Source: Planctomycetota bacterium
GTDB taxonomy: Bacteria > Planctomycetota > OFTM77
Length of the DNA: 54,758 bases
Reading direction: 5' to 3'
NCBI GenBank assembly: GCA_029260795.1
Contig: JAJDCO010000066.1
Span: 1 to 54,758 of the forward strand
Every line of letters begins with the position of its first letter. Position 1 is the stretch's first letter. The position numbers were made by a program, and so were the translations under genes. This document shows positions 37,616 to 46,957 of the stretch, in pieces. The notes under the pieces were generated by a model that was given only the letters and a program-made list of their open reading frames with translations, was not told where the DNA came from and ran no database searches.

Positions 37616-37645
37616 TTGACGGTCTGCTCAGGGTTCGACTATAGT
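37616..37645 (+). promoter_or_regulatory. Sigma-70-type promoter of the nusA operon
   Basis: TTGACG at 37616-37621 and TATAGT at 37640-37645 are separated by 18 bases, each one mismatch from consensus. Transcription would start near 37652, giving a leader of about 85 bases before the nusA start codon. Confidence 0.75.
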
Positions 37646-37675
37646 AGCGCGAAACGTCCGTACCGGAAGTTCCTG

Positions 37676-37704
37676 AAAAAGTGGGCGCCGACCCGCTTTT
37701 TTTT
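37676..37704 (+). terminator. Intrinsic terminator inside the nusA leader (possible attenuator)
   Basis: The arms AAAAAGTGGG (37676-37685) and CCCGCTTTTT (37692-37701) pair over ten positions (one T-G) with a six-base loop, and eight T residues run 37697-37704. This has the form of a rho-independent terminator, placed between the promoter and the start codon of nusA. No plus-strand gene upstream needs it, so conditional read-through control of the operon is the natural reading. Confidence 0.7.
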
Positions 37705-37737
37705 ATTTTCACGAGGGCCGCCCGGAGCCAATTCGCC

Positions 37738-38973
<1,236 letters not shown>

Positions 38974-39211
38974 TTCAACGATCCACGACCAATTCGCGAG
39001 TCGTTGGTAGCGCGCGATTTCGAACCTTGTATTTGCCGGAATCGCTCTGGTAGACTCCGGGTTTCAACCCGAGCTAACGTGCGTCTGGACCCCGTCCAGG
39101 AGCTCTCGAAGCCCCTGACGGCTGCTCTCCCGCTGGATTGGGCCAAGCGGGGGAAGCTCCAGGCCAGGTCGCCGGGCAGCCAGGGAAACTGACCCTCCAG
39201 TCGGAGTAGGT

Positions 39212-41782
39212 GTGACGAATACGAAGACCGCTAAGCGCAACACGATGCGGGTGTATCAGATCTCGCATAGACTCAAGCTCACGCCCGAGCAGGTCTTGGA
39301 CTGTGCGCGGGCGCTGGGTTTGGACATCACCAGCCATATGGCGGCAGTGACGGTCGAAGACGCCGAGCGGATCGAAGCCCAACTCGCCCCGGAGGGTTCG
39401 AACCGAAACCCCCAGTCCGATGTGCCCGACTCGAGCCGTTTCGGGTTGGTGGCGGCGGCTCCGGAGGAGGCCGAGGCCGAGGCCGAGGCCGCGAAGGCCG
39501 AGGAGCCAGCTGCAGCCGAGACCGAGCCGGCCGCCAAGTCGGCCGAGACTCCGCCCGCACCGGCCACGCCCACGGATGCGAAGCCCGCGGCCGCCAAGCC
39601 AGCAGCAGCCAAGCCCGCAGGCGCCAAGCCCGCTGCGGGAAAGCCGGCGCCTGGCAAGCCGGCCGGAACGCCCGAGCGCCCCGATGCGGTACCGGATCGA
39701 CCGCTCCCGCGTCGTTTGGTCAAGCGTCCCGCCAACATCACGGGTCCGATTCACACCAAGCGCGCCGGCGAGGCGCCGGCGCCGACGGCCGCCGGCGCGG
39801 CAGCCGATCCCAACAAGGGAAAGCTGACACGCAAGGGCCTGAGAGAGATCGAGCGTCAACGCGCTCAGGATCGCTCGCGACTACGACGCGGCCCGGCTCA
39901 TCGCGGACGTCCTCCGGTCGGTGGACGCCGCCGGCGCTCGGGAAGCGGACGCTCCGCGACCATCATCGAGATGCCGAAGAGGGTCGAGATGGCGCCGCCG
40001 ATCACGGTCAAGGCTCTGTCGGCCGCGTTCGGCATCAAGGCCAACCAGTTCCTCCGGAAGCTCATGGATATGGGCATGATGGTCAGCATCAACACGGTCA
40101 TCCCCGAGGATCAGGCCCAGGTCGTCGCCCTCGAGTTCGAGCGTGAGCTGGTCATCAAGAAAGAGAAGACGGCCGAAGAGTCGTTGATGGAGTCGGTGGG
40201 CCATTCCCCCGAAGCGGCCGACATCGAGTCGCCCGAGACCGAGGTGGTCGAAGAGGGTGAGCGCGTCATTCGCCCGCCGGTCGTGGCGTTCCTCGGACAC
40301 GTCGATCACGGCAAGACCTCGTTGATCGATGCCATCCGGAAAGCCGATGTCGTCTCCACCGAGTCCGGTGGCATCACCCAGCACATCGGCGCCTACAAGG
40401 TGACCACCAAGGACGGCCGTCAGATCGCCTTTCTCGACACGCCCGGTCACAAGGCGTTCACCGAGATGCGAGCGCGCGGTGCCAACACGACGGACATCGT
40501 CGTGCTGGTGGTGGCCGCGGACGACGGCATGATGCCGCAGACCGAGGAGGCCATCGACCACGCCAAGGCGGCCGGTGTCCCGATCGTCGTCGCCATGAAC
40601 AAGATCGACAAGGCCAACGCAAACACCGATCGGGTGAAGCAGCAGCTGGCGGCCAAGGAGCTCATCCCCGAGGACTGGGGCGGCGAGACCATCGTCGTAC
40701 CCGTGTCGGCGCTCAAGAAGCAAGGCATCGACGAGCTGCTCGAGATGATCGCGCTGCGAGCCGAGCTCGAGGAGTACACGGCGACCCCGAGCCGGCGAGC
40801 CATCGGCACCGTGCTCGAGGCGCGAATCAGCGAAGGCCGGGGTATCCTCGCCAACGTGCTGGTCCAAGACGGCACGCTGCGCCTCGGTGACAACTTCATC
40901 TGTGGCGTCGCGGCCGGACGCATCAAGGCCATGTTCGACGATCACGGAAAGTCGGTCGACGAAGCCGGCCCCTCCACCCCGGTCGAGATCCTCGGCCTCG
41001 ATGAGGTTCCTGAGGCCGGCGCTCAGTTCTATGTCGTCTCGAAGAGTGACGTGAAGCGGGCCCAGCAGGTGGCACGCGAGCGTCGCGAGAAGATGCGCCA
41101 GGCCGACTTGGCCGAGCGTTCGTCCGTGACCCTGACCAACCTCTTCGATCGCATCTCCGAGGGCAAGACCAAGGAAGTGCGGCTCATCGTCAAGGCGGAC
41201 GTCAAGGGCTCCCTCGAAGTGCTGCGCCGTGAGCTCGTGGACATGGCGACCGACGACATCAAGGTGCGCGTCCTACGAGCCGCCATCGGTGGCGTGTCGG
41301 AAAGCGACGTGCTCCTCGCCCAGACCTCCGAGGCCATCATCATCGGCTTCCATGTCGTGGCGGACGATACCGCTCGCTCGCTGGCCGAGGAGAAGGGCGT
41401 CGACATCCAGGTCTACCACGTCATCTACGACCTGCTTGACGACGTCAAGAAGGCCATGGAGGGCCTCCTCGAGCCGATCCAGCGAGAGGTCATCACCGCC
41501 CATGCGAACATCCGAAAAGTGTTCTCGGCGTCGGGCATCGGCAACATCGCCGGTTGCTACGTCACCGACGGCGCGATGCAGCGCAGCAACATGGCTCGCC
41601 TCGTTCGCAACGGCATCGTGATCTACACCGGCAAGCTCTCCAGCCTCAAGCGCTTCAAGGAAGACGTGCGCGAGGTACGGAGCGGGTTCGAGTGCGGCAT
41701 CAAGATCGAGGGCTACGAGGACATCAAGGTCGATGACGTCGTCGAGACCTACAAGCTCGTCGAAGAGAAGCAAACACTCTGA
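39212..41782 (+). CDS. infB: Translation initiation factor IF-2
   Basis: 856 residues from a GTG with GGAG five bases upstream. IF-2 is the GTPase that brings initiator tRNA to the 30S subunit and promotes subunit joining. An N-terminal domain (MRVYQISHRLKLTPEQVLD) leads to a long low-complexity linker with tandem AAAKPAG-like repeats (about 90-160), then a basic segment, and a second IF2_N module (ITVKALSAAFGIKANQFLRKL). G-domain motifs: G1 GHVDHGKT (362-369), G3 DTPGH, G4 NKID. Domains II, III (VIVKADVKGSLEVL as LIVKADVKGS) and IV follow to the C-terminus. The 238-base gap after nusA includes a small stem (CTCCGGGTTTCAACCCGAG) but no ylxR gene. It is followed by DUF503 and rbfA. Confidence 0.97.
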   Translation: MTNTKTAKRNTMRVYQISHRLKLTPEQVLDCARALGLDITSHMAAVTVEDAERIEAQLAPEGSNRNPQSDVPDSSRFGLVAAAPEEAEAEAEAAKAEEPAAAETEPAAKSAETPPAPATPTDAKPAAAKPAAAKPAGAKPAAGKPAPGKPAGTPERPDAVPDRPLPRRLVKRPANITGPIHTKRAGEAPAPTAAGAAADPNKGKLTRKGLREIERQRAQDRSRLRRGPAHRGRPPVGGRRRRSGSGRSATIIEMPKRVEMAPPITVKALSAAFGIKANQFLRKLMDMGMMVSINTVIPEDQAQVVALEFERELVIKKEKTAEESLMESVGHSPEAADIESPETEVVEEGERVIRPPVVAFLGHVDHGKTSLIDAIRKADVVSTESGGITQHIGAYKVTTKDGRQIAFLDTPGHKAFTEMRARGANTTDIVVLVVAADDGMMPQTEEAIDHAKAAGVPIVVAMNKIDKANANTDRVKQQLAAKELIPEDWGGETIVVPVSALKKQGIDELLEMIALRAELEEYTATPSRRAIGTVLEARISEGRGILANVLVQDGTLRLGDNFICGVAAGRIKAMFDDHGKSVDEAGPSTPVEILGLDEVPEAGAQFYVVSKSDVKRAQQVARERREKMRQADLAERSSVTLTNLFDRISEGKTKEVRLIVKADVKGSLEVLRRELVDMATDDIKVRVLRAAIGGVSESDVLLAQTSEAIIIGFHVVADDTARSLAEEKGVDIQVYHVIYDLLDDVKKAMEGLLEPIQREVITAHANIRKVFSASGIGNIAGCYVTDGAMQRSNMARLVRNGIVIYTGKLSSLKRFKEDVREVRSGFECGIKIEGYEDIKVDDVVETYKLVEEKQTL

Positions 41783-41814
41783 CGTGAGCTCAGCCTCCCC
41801 TCGCCGGTGTGTGC

Positions 41815-42096
41815 ATGATCGTCGGCATCCTGCAACTCGATCTCCGAATACCGGCTGCGCACAGCCTGAAGGACAAACGCCGCGTCTTGCTCCGGCTCAA
41901 GGACAGGGCGCGGCAGAAGTTCAACATCGCGATCGCCGAGGTCGAGTATCAGGACGTTCATCAGCAAGCGCGCCTCGGCGTGACGACCGTCTCGAACGAC
42001 GGGCGGCACGTCCAGTCCACGCTCGATCATGTCGTGAACTTCGTTACGAGCCAACCGGATGTCCAGCTCATCGATCACCAGATCGAGACGCTGTGA
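41815..42096 (+). CDS. DUF503 family protein (YlxP-like)
   Basis: 93 residues from the ATG at 41815 (a GTG at 41809 is possible; neither has a good ribosome site, and the gene may be reached by translational coupling from infB). The DUF503 pattern is clear: MIVGILQLDLRIPAAHSLKDKRRVLLRLKDR, then FNIAIAEVEYQDVHQQARLGVTTVSND, given here in order. The family is a small ferredoxin-like-fold protein found between infB and rbfA in many phyla and presumed to act in ribosome assembly; its exact role is not established. Confidence 0.92.
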   Translation: MIVGILQLDLRIPAAHSLKDKRRVLLRLKDRARQKFNIAIAEVEYQDVHQQARLGVTTVSNDGRHVQSTLDHVVNFVTSQPDVQLIDHQIETL

Positions 42097-42135
42097 CTTT
42101 CGACCGTCCCTGGAACCACTGAGCCCGAGACTCCG

Positions 42136-42663
42136 ATGAACAACCCGAGCTTTGGTCGCCTCGAGTCCCAAATCAAGCAGAAGATCGCCGTCATCATTCA
42201 GCGGGACCTCACCGATCCCCGCCTGGGCTTCCTGACCGTGACGCGCGTCAAGCTCACCCGGGACAAGCACTACTGCAAGGTCTACTACTCGGTGCTCGGC
42301 TCGGCCGGCGATCGCTCGAAGGCCGCCCACGCCCTCGAGGATGCCCGCGGACACATCCAGTCGTTGCTCGGACGAACTCTCCACACGCGAACCCTCCCCA
42401 TCCTGCAGTTCCAGTTCGACGAGTCGATCGAGGGCGCGATCCGGGTTTCCTCGATTCTCGACGACCTCGCCCGAGATCGAGGGGACGACGTCGAGAGTGA
42501 CGTCGAGGGTGACTCGGAAGCGGTCAACAACGACGGGGAAGCGCTGGACGCCGACTCGAAAGCGGTCGAAGCCGACTCGGCAAAGGAGCTTGCCGAAGGC
42601 GAAACGGAGACAACTTCCGAGCACGACTCGACCGCGTCGAGCTCCGACGACGACACCCGCTGA
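42136..42663 (+). CDS. rbfA: 30S ribosome-binding factor RbfA with long acidic tail
   Basis: 175 residues. RbfA is a KH-fold factor that binds the 30S subunit and helps mature the 5' end of 16S rRNA. The first ~115 residues are the RbfA domain: RLESQIKQKIAVIIQRDLTDPRLG, VTRVKLTRDKHYCKVYYSVLG and the final LPILQFQFDESIEGAIRVSSILDDL, read in order. The remaining ~60 residues are a low-complexity tail of Asp, Glu, Ser and Thr (DDVESDVEGDSEAVNNDGEA) that most relatives lack in this length and acidity. It is the fourth gene of the nusA operon. Confidence 0.95.
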   Translation: MNNPSFGRLESQIKQKIAVIIQRDLTDPRLGFLTVTRVKLTRDKHYCKVYYSVLGSAGDRSKAAHALEDARGHIQSLLGRTLHTRTLPILQFQFDESIEGAIRVSSILDDLARDRGDDVESDVEGDSEAVNNDGEALDADSKAVEADSAKELAEGETETTSEHDSTASSSDDDTR

Positions 42664-42764
42664 CCCGCCCCACCTCCTCCAAAACCTCTTCAAGCTGCCC
42701 AACCCTCAAGTCAACCGACTCCTCGTGTCGATAGGACCCCAGGTCCTGACGAACGAGGAGCAGC

Positions 42765-43190
42765 ATGACCACGTCATTCAGTCCCCGGCACGCAGCCGAT
42801 CTTTCGGACATCGCTCGCGGTGTGATCACCCGCTTCGGTACCGTATTGAGCCGGCGTGACATCACCGTTCGCCTGTGGGTCGAGCTCGACTGCGGCCCGG
42901 CGCGCGTGGATCGCAGCGACATCCGAAGGCTCTGTGAGAACCTCCTGCTACGCGCCATCCGTGTCACGCCCGAGCAGGGCACGGTCTACGTCCGCGTCTC
43001 TTGTGACGAGCGGGACGTGTTCCTGGCCATCTCGGACGAGGGGGCGGGCTACCATCCTCGTCAAGTCGGCCAGCTGGCTCCCTTGCTGCAGACTTGCCGG
43101 TCTCTCGGTGAGGCCAACGACGGAAAGCTGCGCTGGGCGACTTCCGAAGGCTTCGGAACGACCTTCACGCTCCGCGTGCCACGCGCCTGA
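42765..43190 (+). CDS. Stand-alone histidine-kinase-like ATPase domain protein, degenerate
   Basis: 141 residues; GAGGAG precedes the ATG. The protein corresponds only to the ATPase part of a histidine kinase, with no phosphoacceptor, sensor or membrane segment. The N box is recognisable (RRLCENLLLRAIRVTPEQGTV in pieces, with the Asn preserved) and so is G1 (DEGAGY). The G2 lid, normally GxGLGL, is missing: the sequence goes from QLAPLLQTCRSL to GKLRWATSEGFGTTFTLRVP. ATP binding is therefore doubtful. It could be an anti-sigma-like kinase, a dimerising regulator or a remnant under selection. It sits 100 bases after rbfA and is convergent with the epimerase gene. Confidence 0.8.
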   Translation: MTTSFSPRHAADLSDIARGVITRFGTVLSRRDITVRLWVELDCGPARVDRSDIRRLCENLLLRAIRVTPEQGTVYVRVSCDERDVFLAISDEGAGYHPRQVGQLAPLLQTCRSLGEANDGKLRWATSEGFGTTFTLRVPRA

Positions 43191-43213
43191 GCCTCGACGG
43201 GGCTGGTTCGTCC

Positions 43214-44230
43214 TCAGGCTCGCGGCTGGTCCAAACCCTGGCTCTGCATCCAGCTCCAGGTCTCCTCGAGACCGGATGCGAACGTGCGCGGGCGATAGCC
43301 GAGCTCGTTCTCCGCAGTGTCCGATCGATAGGCCCAGCTGTGTCGGTAGATGCTCGCGATCCCGCGCGTGAGCTCGGGCTCTCGGCCGAACAGCCAGGCC
43401 AGGAGCTCTTCGGTCGCACCCACGATCGAGAGCAGTCCGATCGGAAGATGCCGGCGCAGCGGAGCTCGGCCGCTGAGGCGAGCGAAGTGCCCGAAGACTT
43501 CGTCGATCGTCACATTATCACCACCGAGCAGGTAGCGACGGCCTGGCTGCCCCGCCTGCATCGCGAGTCGATGTCCTTCGACCACATCGTCGACGAACGC
43601 GTAGCACCACCGCTGCCGACCCGAGCCGGGGATCCCAGGCAGCTTGCCTCGGAGAAAGTCGCGGAACGTCTTGACCAGGATGTTGCCCTCGGTGAGCAGG
43701 CCCGGCCCGTAGATGACGCCGGGATAGGTCGTGATGATCTCACAAGCGCCGCTCGAGAGGTGTCGTTGAATGACCTCGTCGGCCGCTCGCTTGGTGCGCT
43801 CGTAGTCGTTGTGCGGAGAGAGCTGGGGCCGCTGGTTCTCGTGGCCGAGAGTGCCGTCCTCCGGCGAGGGCCCCAACGCCATGAAGGACGAGGTGAGCAC
43901 GATGCGTCGCACGCCATGAGCGGGCGCGCGCGTGAGGAGGCGATCGACGGCCTCCACGTTGACACGATCGAAGATCCGACGATCGCGTGCCCATTTCTTG
44001 ACGACGGCCGCGGCGTGGAAGACCCGGTCGCAGCCCTCCAGCGCTCGATCCCATGTCGACTCGTCAGCGAGGTCTCCTTCGACGAGCTCGACATTCGGCC
44101 CGGCGAGCCCCTCGATGTTGCTGCTTGCACGCACGAGCACTCGCAGCTGCTCACCTCGCCCGGCCAAGGTCTCCGTGAGGCGCCGCCCCAGGAATCCCGT
44201 TCCTCCCGTCACCAGAATTCGCTCACTCAT
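43214..44230 (-). CDS. NAD(P)-dependent extended SDR epimerase/reductase (HpnA/DFR-like)
   Basis: 338 residues from the ATG at 44230 (14 bases after the UbiA stop). The Rossmann nucleotide motif is TGGTGFLG (8-15) and the catalytic pair is Y143-x3-K147 in YERTK, with the upstream Ser in VLTSSFMALG. The sequence resembles dihydroflavonol reductases and the hopanoid-associated epimerase HpnA (RVFHAAAVVKKWARD, YPGVIYGPGL). Since it follows a prenyltransferase gene in the same operon, it probably modifies the prenylated product or its sugar/ketone group; which of these cannot be read from the sequence. It is the last gene of the minus-strand cluster and is convergent with the ATPase-domain gene. 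Confidence 0.88.
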   Translation of the reverse strand: MSERILVTGGTGFLGRRLTETLAGRGEQLRVLVRASSNIEGLAGPNVELVEGDLADESTWDRALEGCDRVFHAAAVVKKWARDRRIFDRVNVEAVDRLLTRAPAHGVRRIVLTSSFMALGPSPEDGTLGHENQRPQLSPHNDYERTKRAADEVIQRHLSSGACEIITTYPGVIYGPGLLTEGNILVKTFRDFLRGKLPGIPGSGRQRWCYAFVDDVVEGHRLAMQAGQPGRRYLLGGDNVTIDEVFGHFARLSGRAPLRRHLPIGLLSIVGATEELLAWLFGREPELTRGIASIYRHSWAYRSDTAENELGYRPRTFASGLEETWSWMQSQGLDQPRA

Positions 44231-44244
44231 CGACCGGTCTCTCG

Positions 44245-45243
44245 TCAGATCATGTAGGCGACTGCCAGCCCGATCTGGGCCAGCATCATCATGCGGTACA
44301 TATGACCCCACGACGGATGATTCTCGCTGCGAGCCAGCTCGTCGGGATCTTCCAGGATCAGGCGCAAGGTAAAGAGCCCGTAGGCGACCAGGACACCGCC
44401 GAGGATGAGGAGCATGGCCGCGTTGCCCGACAGCACGGGCTCGCCGCCCGCTTTCGTCAACACGAGGCCCAAGGGAATCAGCAGCCACGGCAGCACGAAG
44501 AAGGGAGCGATCTGACGTGCGGCTCCACGCGGACCGTAGCGCACCGGTAGAGTGGCACAGCCGGCGGCGCGATCGCCGTCCATATCGGCGAAGTCCTTGG
44601 TGGCCGATGCCCCGAGCAGGAACAGGAAGAAGATCGCCCCAATGAACCAGGGCTCAACGTCCGAGACAGCGGTCGCCACACAGGACCAGCCCGCGACCTT
44701 CAGGAGGCAGCCACGAGGAATCGAGATCGTGAGCTGCGCCGGCCATGCCCAACGCTTCGTCCGACCGAAGGCCGGCACCGAGTAGATCAAGGTGAACAGC
44801 GCTCCCGCCAACACGATCAAGAAGCACTGATGCTCGACGAAGAAGCCCGCTTCGCTGCCCAGCGGCCGAATGAACCAGCTGGTCCCGATGGCGGCCAGGT
44901 AGAACAGCGCCGCGACCACCAACGACTCGCCGATTCCGAGACGCCCGCTGGGGATCGGTCGGTGCGGCTTGTTGATGCGATCGTTCTCGAGGTCCGTCCA
45001 CTGGTTGACGGCGTTGCTGCCGGCATTCAGTGCCGCCGCCACGAAGGCACCGAGAAGGATGCCGACCCCGTAGCGACTCCAACCCGCGGATTGAAACCAC
45101 GGAAAGAACGCTTGCCCCTCGCTGCGGGCCACGGCACCGAGGGCGGTCACGGCTCCCGACACCATTCCGAGCAGCGGAGGTAGCAGCGTGAACGGGCGCG
45201 CCAATCGCCAGTAGAGAGCCAGTCGTTCGAGAGTGCCGCTCAT
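44245..45243 (-). CDS. UbiA-family membrane prenyltransferase
   Basis: 332 residues from the ATG at 45243, selected because CTGGAGAACG precedes it; a longer frame to 45339 has no such support. The intramembrane enzyme transfers a prenyl group from its diphosphate to an acceptor. Both Asp-rich motifs that hold magnesium-diphosphate are present: NAVNQWTDLENDRINKPHRP (motif one) and KDFADMDGDRAAG (motif two). About eight to nine hydrophobic segments are evident, as usual. Which member it is (quinone, tocopherol/chlorophyll-type or archaeal-type ether-lipid enzyme) cannot be decided by eye. Its neighbours are polyprenyl synthase and two prenol-kinase-like genes upstream, separated by a REP-containing gap. 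Confidence 0.92.
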   Translation of the reverse strand: MSGTLERLALYWRLARPFTLLPPLLGMVSGAVTALGAVARSEGQAFFPWFQSAGWSRYGVGILLGAFVAAALNAGSNAVNQWTDLENDRINKPHRPIPSGRLGIGESLVVAALFYLAAIGTSWFIRPLGSEAGFFVEHQCFLIVLAGALFTLIYSVPAFGRTKRWAWPAQLTISIPRGCLLKVAGWSCVATAVSDVEPWFIGAIFFLFLLGASATKDFADMDGDRAAGCATLPVRYGPRGAARQIAPFFVLPWLLIPLGLVLTKAGGEPVLSGNAAMLLILGGVLVAYGLFTLRLILEDPDELARSENHPSWGHMYRMMMLAQIGLAVAYMI

Positions 45244-45354
45244 CGTTCTCCAGGTGCCGAGGGGATCCGCTAGGAGCGGAGAGTCTACCAGGAGCACGAA
45301 CATCGAGTAACCGGCGAAAGAGTCGGCCCAGTGGGCCATACGGAGGACCCTTCA

Positions 45355-45421
45355 GCGGACTGAAGTCCGCCCTCCGATTCGGAGGCCCGACTTCACCGGA
45401 GGCCCGACTTCAGTCGGGTGG
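45355..45421. repeat. Cluster of REP-like hairpins (one inverted, one truncated, one direct)
   Basis: Minus-strand element: hairpin GCGGACTTCAGTCCGC at 45355-45370 with its CGGAGG foot at 45371-45376. Plus strand: a truncated unit CGGAGGCCCGACTTCAC (45380-45396), then a full element from 45397 with hairpin CCCGACTTCAGTCGGG (45403-45418) and TGG tail. The stems differ from the 34-kb pair but covary, while foot, core and tail are constant. They fill the gap between the UbiA gene and the DUF92 gene. Confidence 0.87.
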
Positions 45422-45529
45422 TTCGTCGATCGACACCAAGGTGTCCTAGGCTGGTTCCTTGCGCCCCGAAGAAGCCATCAATCGGTGAGCTGAAGCAGAC
45501 GAGTCGACGAGGAGCGCCGCGAGACGAGA

Positions 45530-46255
45530 TCAAATGGCCGCCAACCCCATCGCAATGGCCGCACCGACGACGGTGTTGGCAAAGTTCAGCGCTTCGTTGC
45601 CCAGTCGTCGAAAGAAAGGGCTCGCCGCGCCGAGAATGCTCTCGATCATCATGCCCGCGAAGCCGCCGAGGGCGATCCAAGCCGCCATGATTCCCGTGAG
45701 CTCGGCGAGGAGTGCCGCCGCCAGGAGCCCCAGCCCCAACGCTGCCACGGCGCCGGCTGCCGTGCCTTCGAGGGAGATCGCGCCTTCGGTGCCAATGGGC
45801 ACCCGCTTCCAGGTCGTCGCTAGCACCGGGTGCCGACCGTAGAGCTGACCGATCTCGCTCGCAGTGGTATCTGACAGTGCGGTCGCGAACGCCGCCGCGA
45901 ATCCCACCAGCCAGAGCGGATCGTCAGTCACCGCGAACACGATTGCACACAACACGCTCGTCAGGCAGTTCGCCAACGCGTGACGCGCGCCCCGCCGCCC
46001 GCGATTCTCCTGGGCGACTCCCAGTGAGGCCTTTCGCCGATACCCCAGCTTCGACAACCCCGAGCCGACCGCGAAGAACGCAAACAGGATCACAAACCCT
46101 TGCCAGCCCGTCGCGACATAGATGACGGTGCCGAGGACGACCCCTCCCATGACGCCCGACCGGCTGACGAGCCCCAACCACCAAGCGATCGCGGCCAGCG
46201 CGCCGTTGACGAGCAAGGCCTCTAGAAGGCGATCGAGCTGCCCCATGTCCACCAT
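45530..46255 (-). CDS. DUF92 membrane protein (phytyl-phosphate-kinase/VTE6-like)
   Basis: 241 residues with about six hydrophobic segments. The family pattern is visible: SRSGVMGGVVLGTVIY near the start, GWQGFVILFAFFAVGSGLSKLGY, ENRGRRGARHALANC, and the acidic/polar AAAFATALSDTTASEIG with GRHP. DUF92 includes plant VTE6 and the cyanobacterial homologue, which phosphorylate phytyl-phosphate to the diphosphate; that role is established for those members only. The start (46255) overlaps the end of the upstream kinase gene by 34 bases, showing tight coupling. The combination suggests it completes a two-step prenol-to-diphosphate salvage. Confidence 0.88.
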   Translation of the reverse strand: MVDMGQLDRLLEALLVNGALAAIAWWLGLVSRSGVMGGVVLGTVIYVATGWQGFVILFAFFAVGSGLSKLGYRRKASLGVAQENRGRRGARHALANCLTSVLCAIVFAVTDDPLWLVGFAAAFATALSDTTASEIGQLYGRHPVLATTWKRVPIGTEGAISLEGTAAGAVAALGLGLLAAALLAELTGIMAAWIALGGFAGMMIESILGAASPFFRRLGNEALNFANTVVGAAIAMGLAAI

Positions 46256-46926
46256 CCACCCATGGCGAGCGCACTTCCGAGGGAGACGGTCACGTTGTCA
46301 TCGATCGGAATCGGCAACGACTCGAGAACCGCGGCGACTCCCGCACCCAAGGCGCCCGCAATCCATAGCTGCGTGCCCACGAGGATGGCGGCCTCATCGT
46401 AGATCCAACCTCGCCCCCACTGGGTCCACTGGATCAGGCCTCCGGCGATCGGGAGCGCGACCAGGAAGAAGGCCACCGTGCCGGCCCAGCTCTTCTGCCG
46501 ATTCCAGGGAAGCCGAACACGACCGTAACGTCGGCCGAACCAGTTCGAGGCGGCGTCGCCGACTGCCAGAATACCCCAAGCCGCCGCCGCGATCGGTAGC
46601 GGGAAGATCAAGACCAGTGCCAGCACTGCAACGGGGTACAGCTTGAACCCCGACAGATAGCGCTCGCCCGGTCGAAGCAGAGGCCGGTCCCAGCCGATGG
46701 CCGGCAGGATCAAGAAGTTCAGCAGCACGCCAAAGAGGCCGCCGACGATGACCGCCCAGGCCGGCAGAAACGCCAACGACGTCGCACCCAGGCCAACGGC
46801 CAAGTGAACGAGCTGTCGTCGATTCTCCCGAAAGGCACGCGCCGACTCGGTTCCGTCGGGCGCTTGCAGGTAGCCGAGCTGCCGGAGCTTCTCGTGGATG
46901 TCCTGAGCCGGATCGCGGCCGTTCAT
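46222..46926 (-). CDS. Phytol/dolichol-kinase-like CTP transferase (VTE5-like)
   Basis: 234 residues from the ATG at 46926. A short charged N-terminal part (residues 1-40) is followed by about seven membrane segments. The family motifs are visible: RRQLVHLAVGLGA, GDAASNWFGRRYGR, WNRQKSWAGTVAFF (the KSxxG signature of the CTP-using kinase/cytidylyltransferase fold) and the final ESLPIPIDDNVTVSL. This set points to polyprenol/phytol kinases (VTE5, SEC59) rather than CdsA. It would use CTP to phosphorylate a free long-chain prenol. It starts 31 bases after the polyprenyl synthase stop and overlaps the DUF92 gene. Confidence 0.85.
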   Translation of the reverse strand: MNGRDPAQDIHEKLRQLGYLQAPDGTESARAFRENRRQLVHLAVGLGATSLAFLPAWAVIVGGLFGVLLNFLILPAIGWDRPLLRPGERYLSGFKLYPVAVLALVLIFPLPIAAAAWGILAVGDAASNWFGRRYGRVRLPWNRQKSWAGTVAFFLVALPIAGGLIQWTQWGRGWIYDEAAILVGTQLWIAGALGAGVAAVLESLPIPIDDNVTVSLGSALAMGGWWTWGSSIAF

Positions 46927-46957
46927 GACGCTCTTCCACTGGACGACTCGGTGCAGC

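Noticed and set aside
39045..39085. Stem CTCCGGGTTTCAACCCGAG considered as part of a tRNA
   Set aside because: No acceptor stem, D or T-arm consensus, or anticodon loop of correct size could be built around it.
39004..39192. Small frame between nusA and infB, considered as ylxR (DUF448)
   Set aside because: It lacks the RTCVGCR-type motif and any ribosome site; composition is unremarkable.
45244..45339. Longer N-terminus for the UbiA protein
   Set aside because: The extra 32 residues contain no family similarity, while the internal ATG at 45243 has a strong ribosome site.
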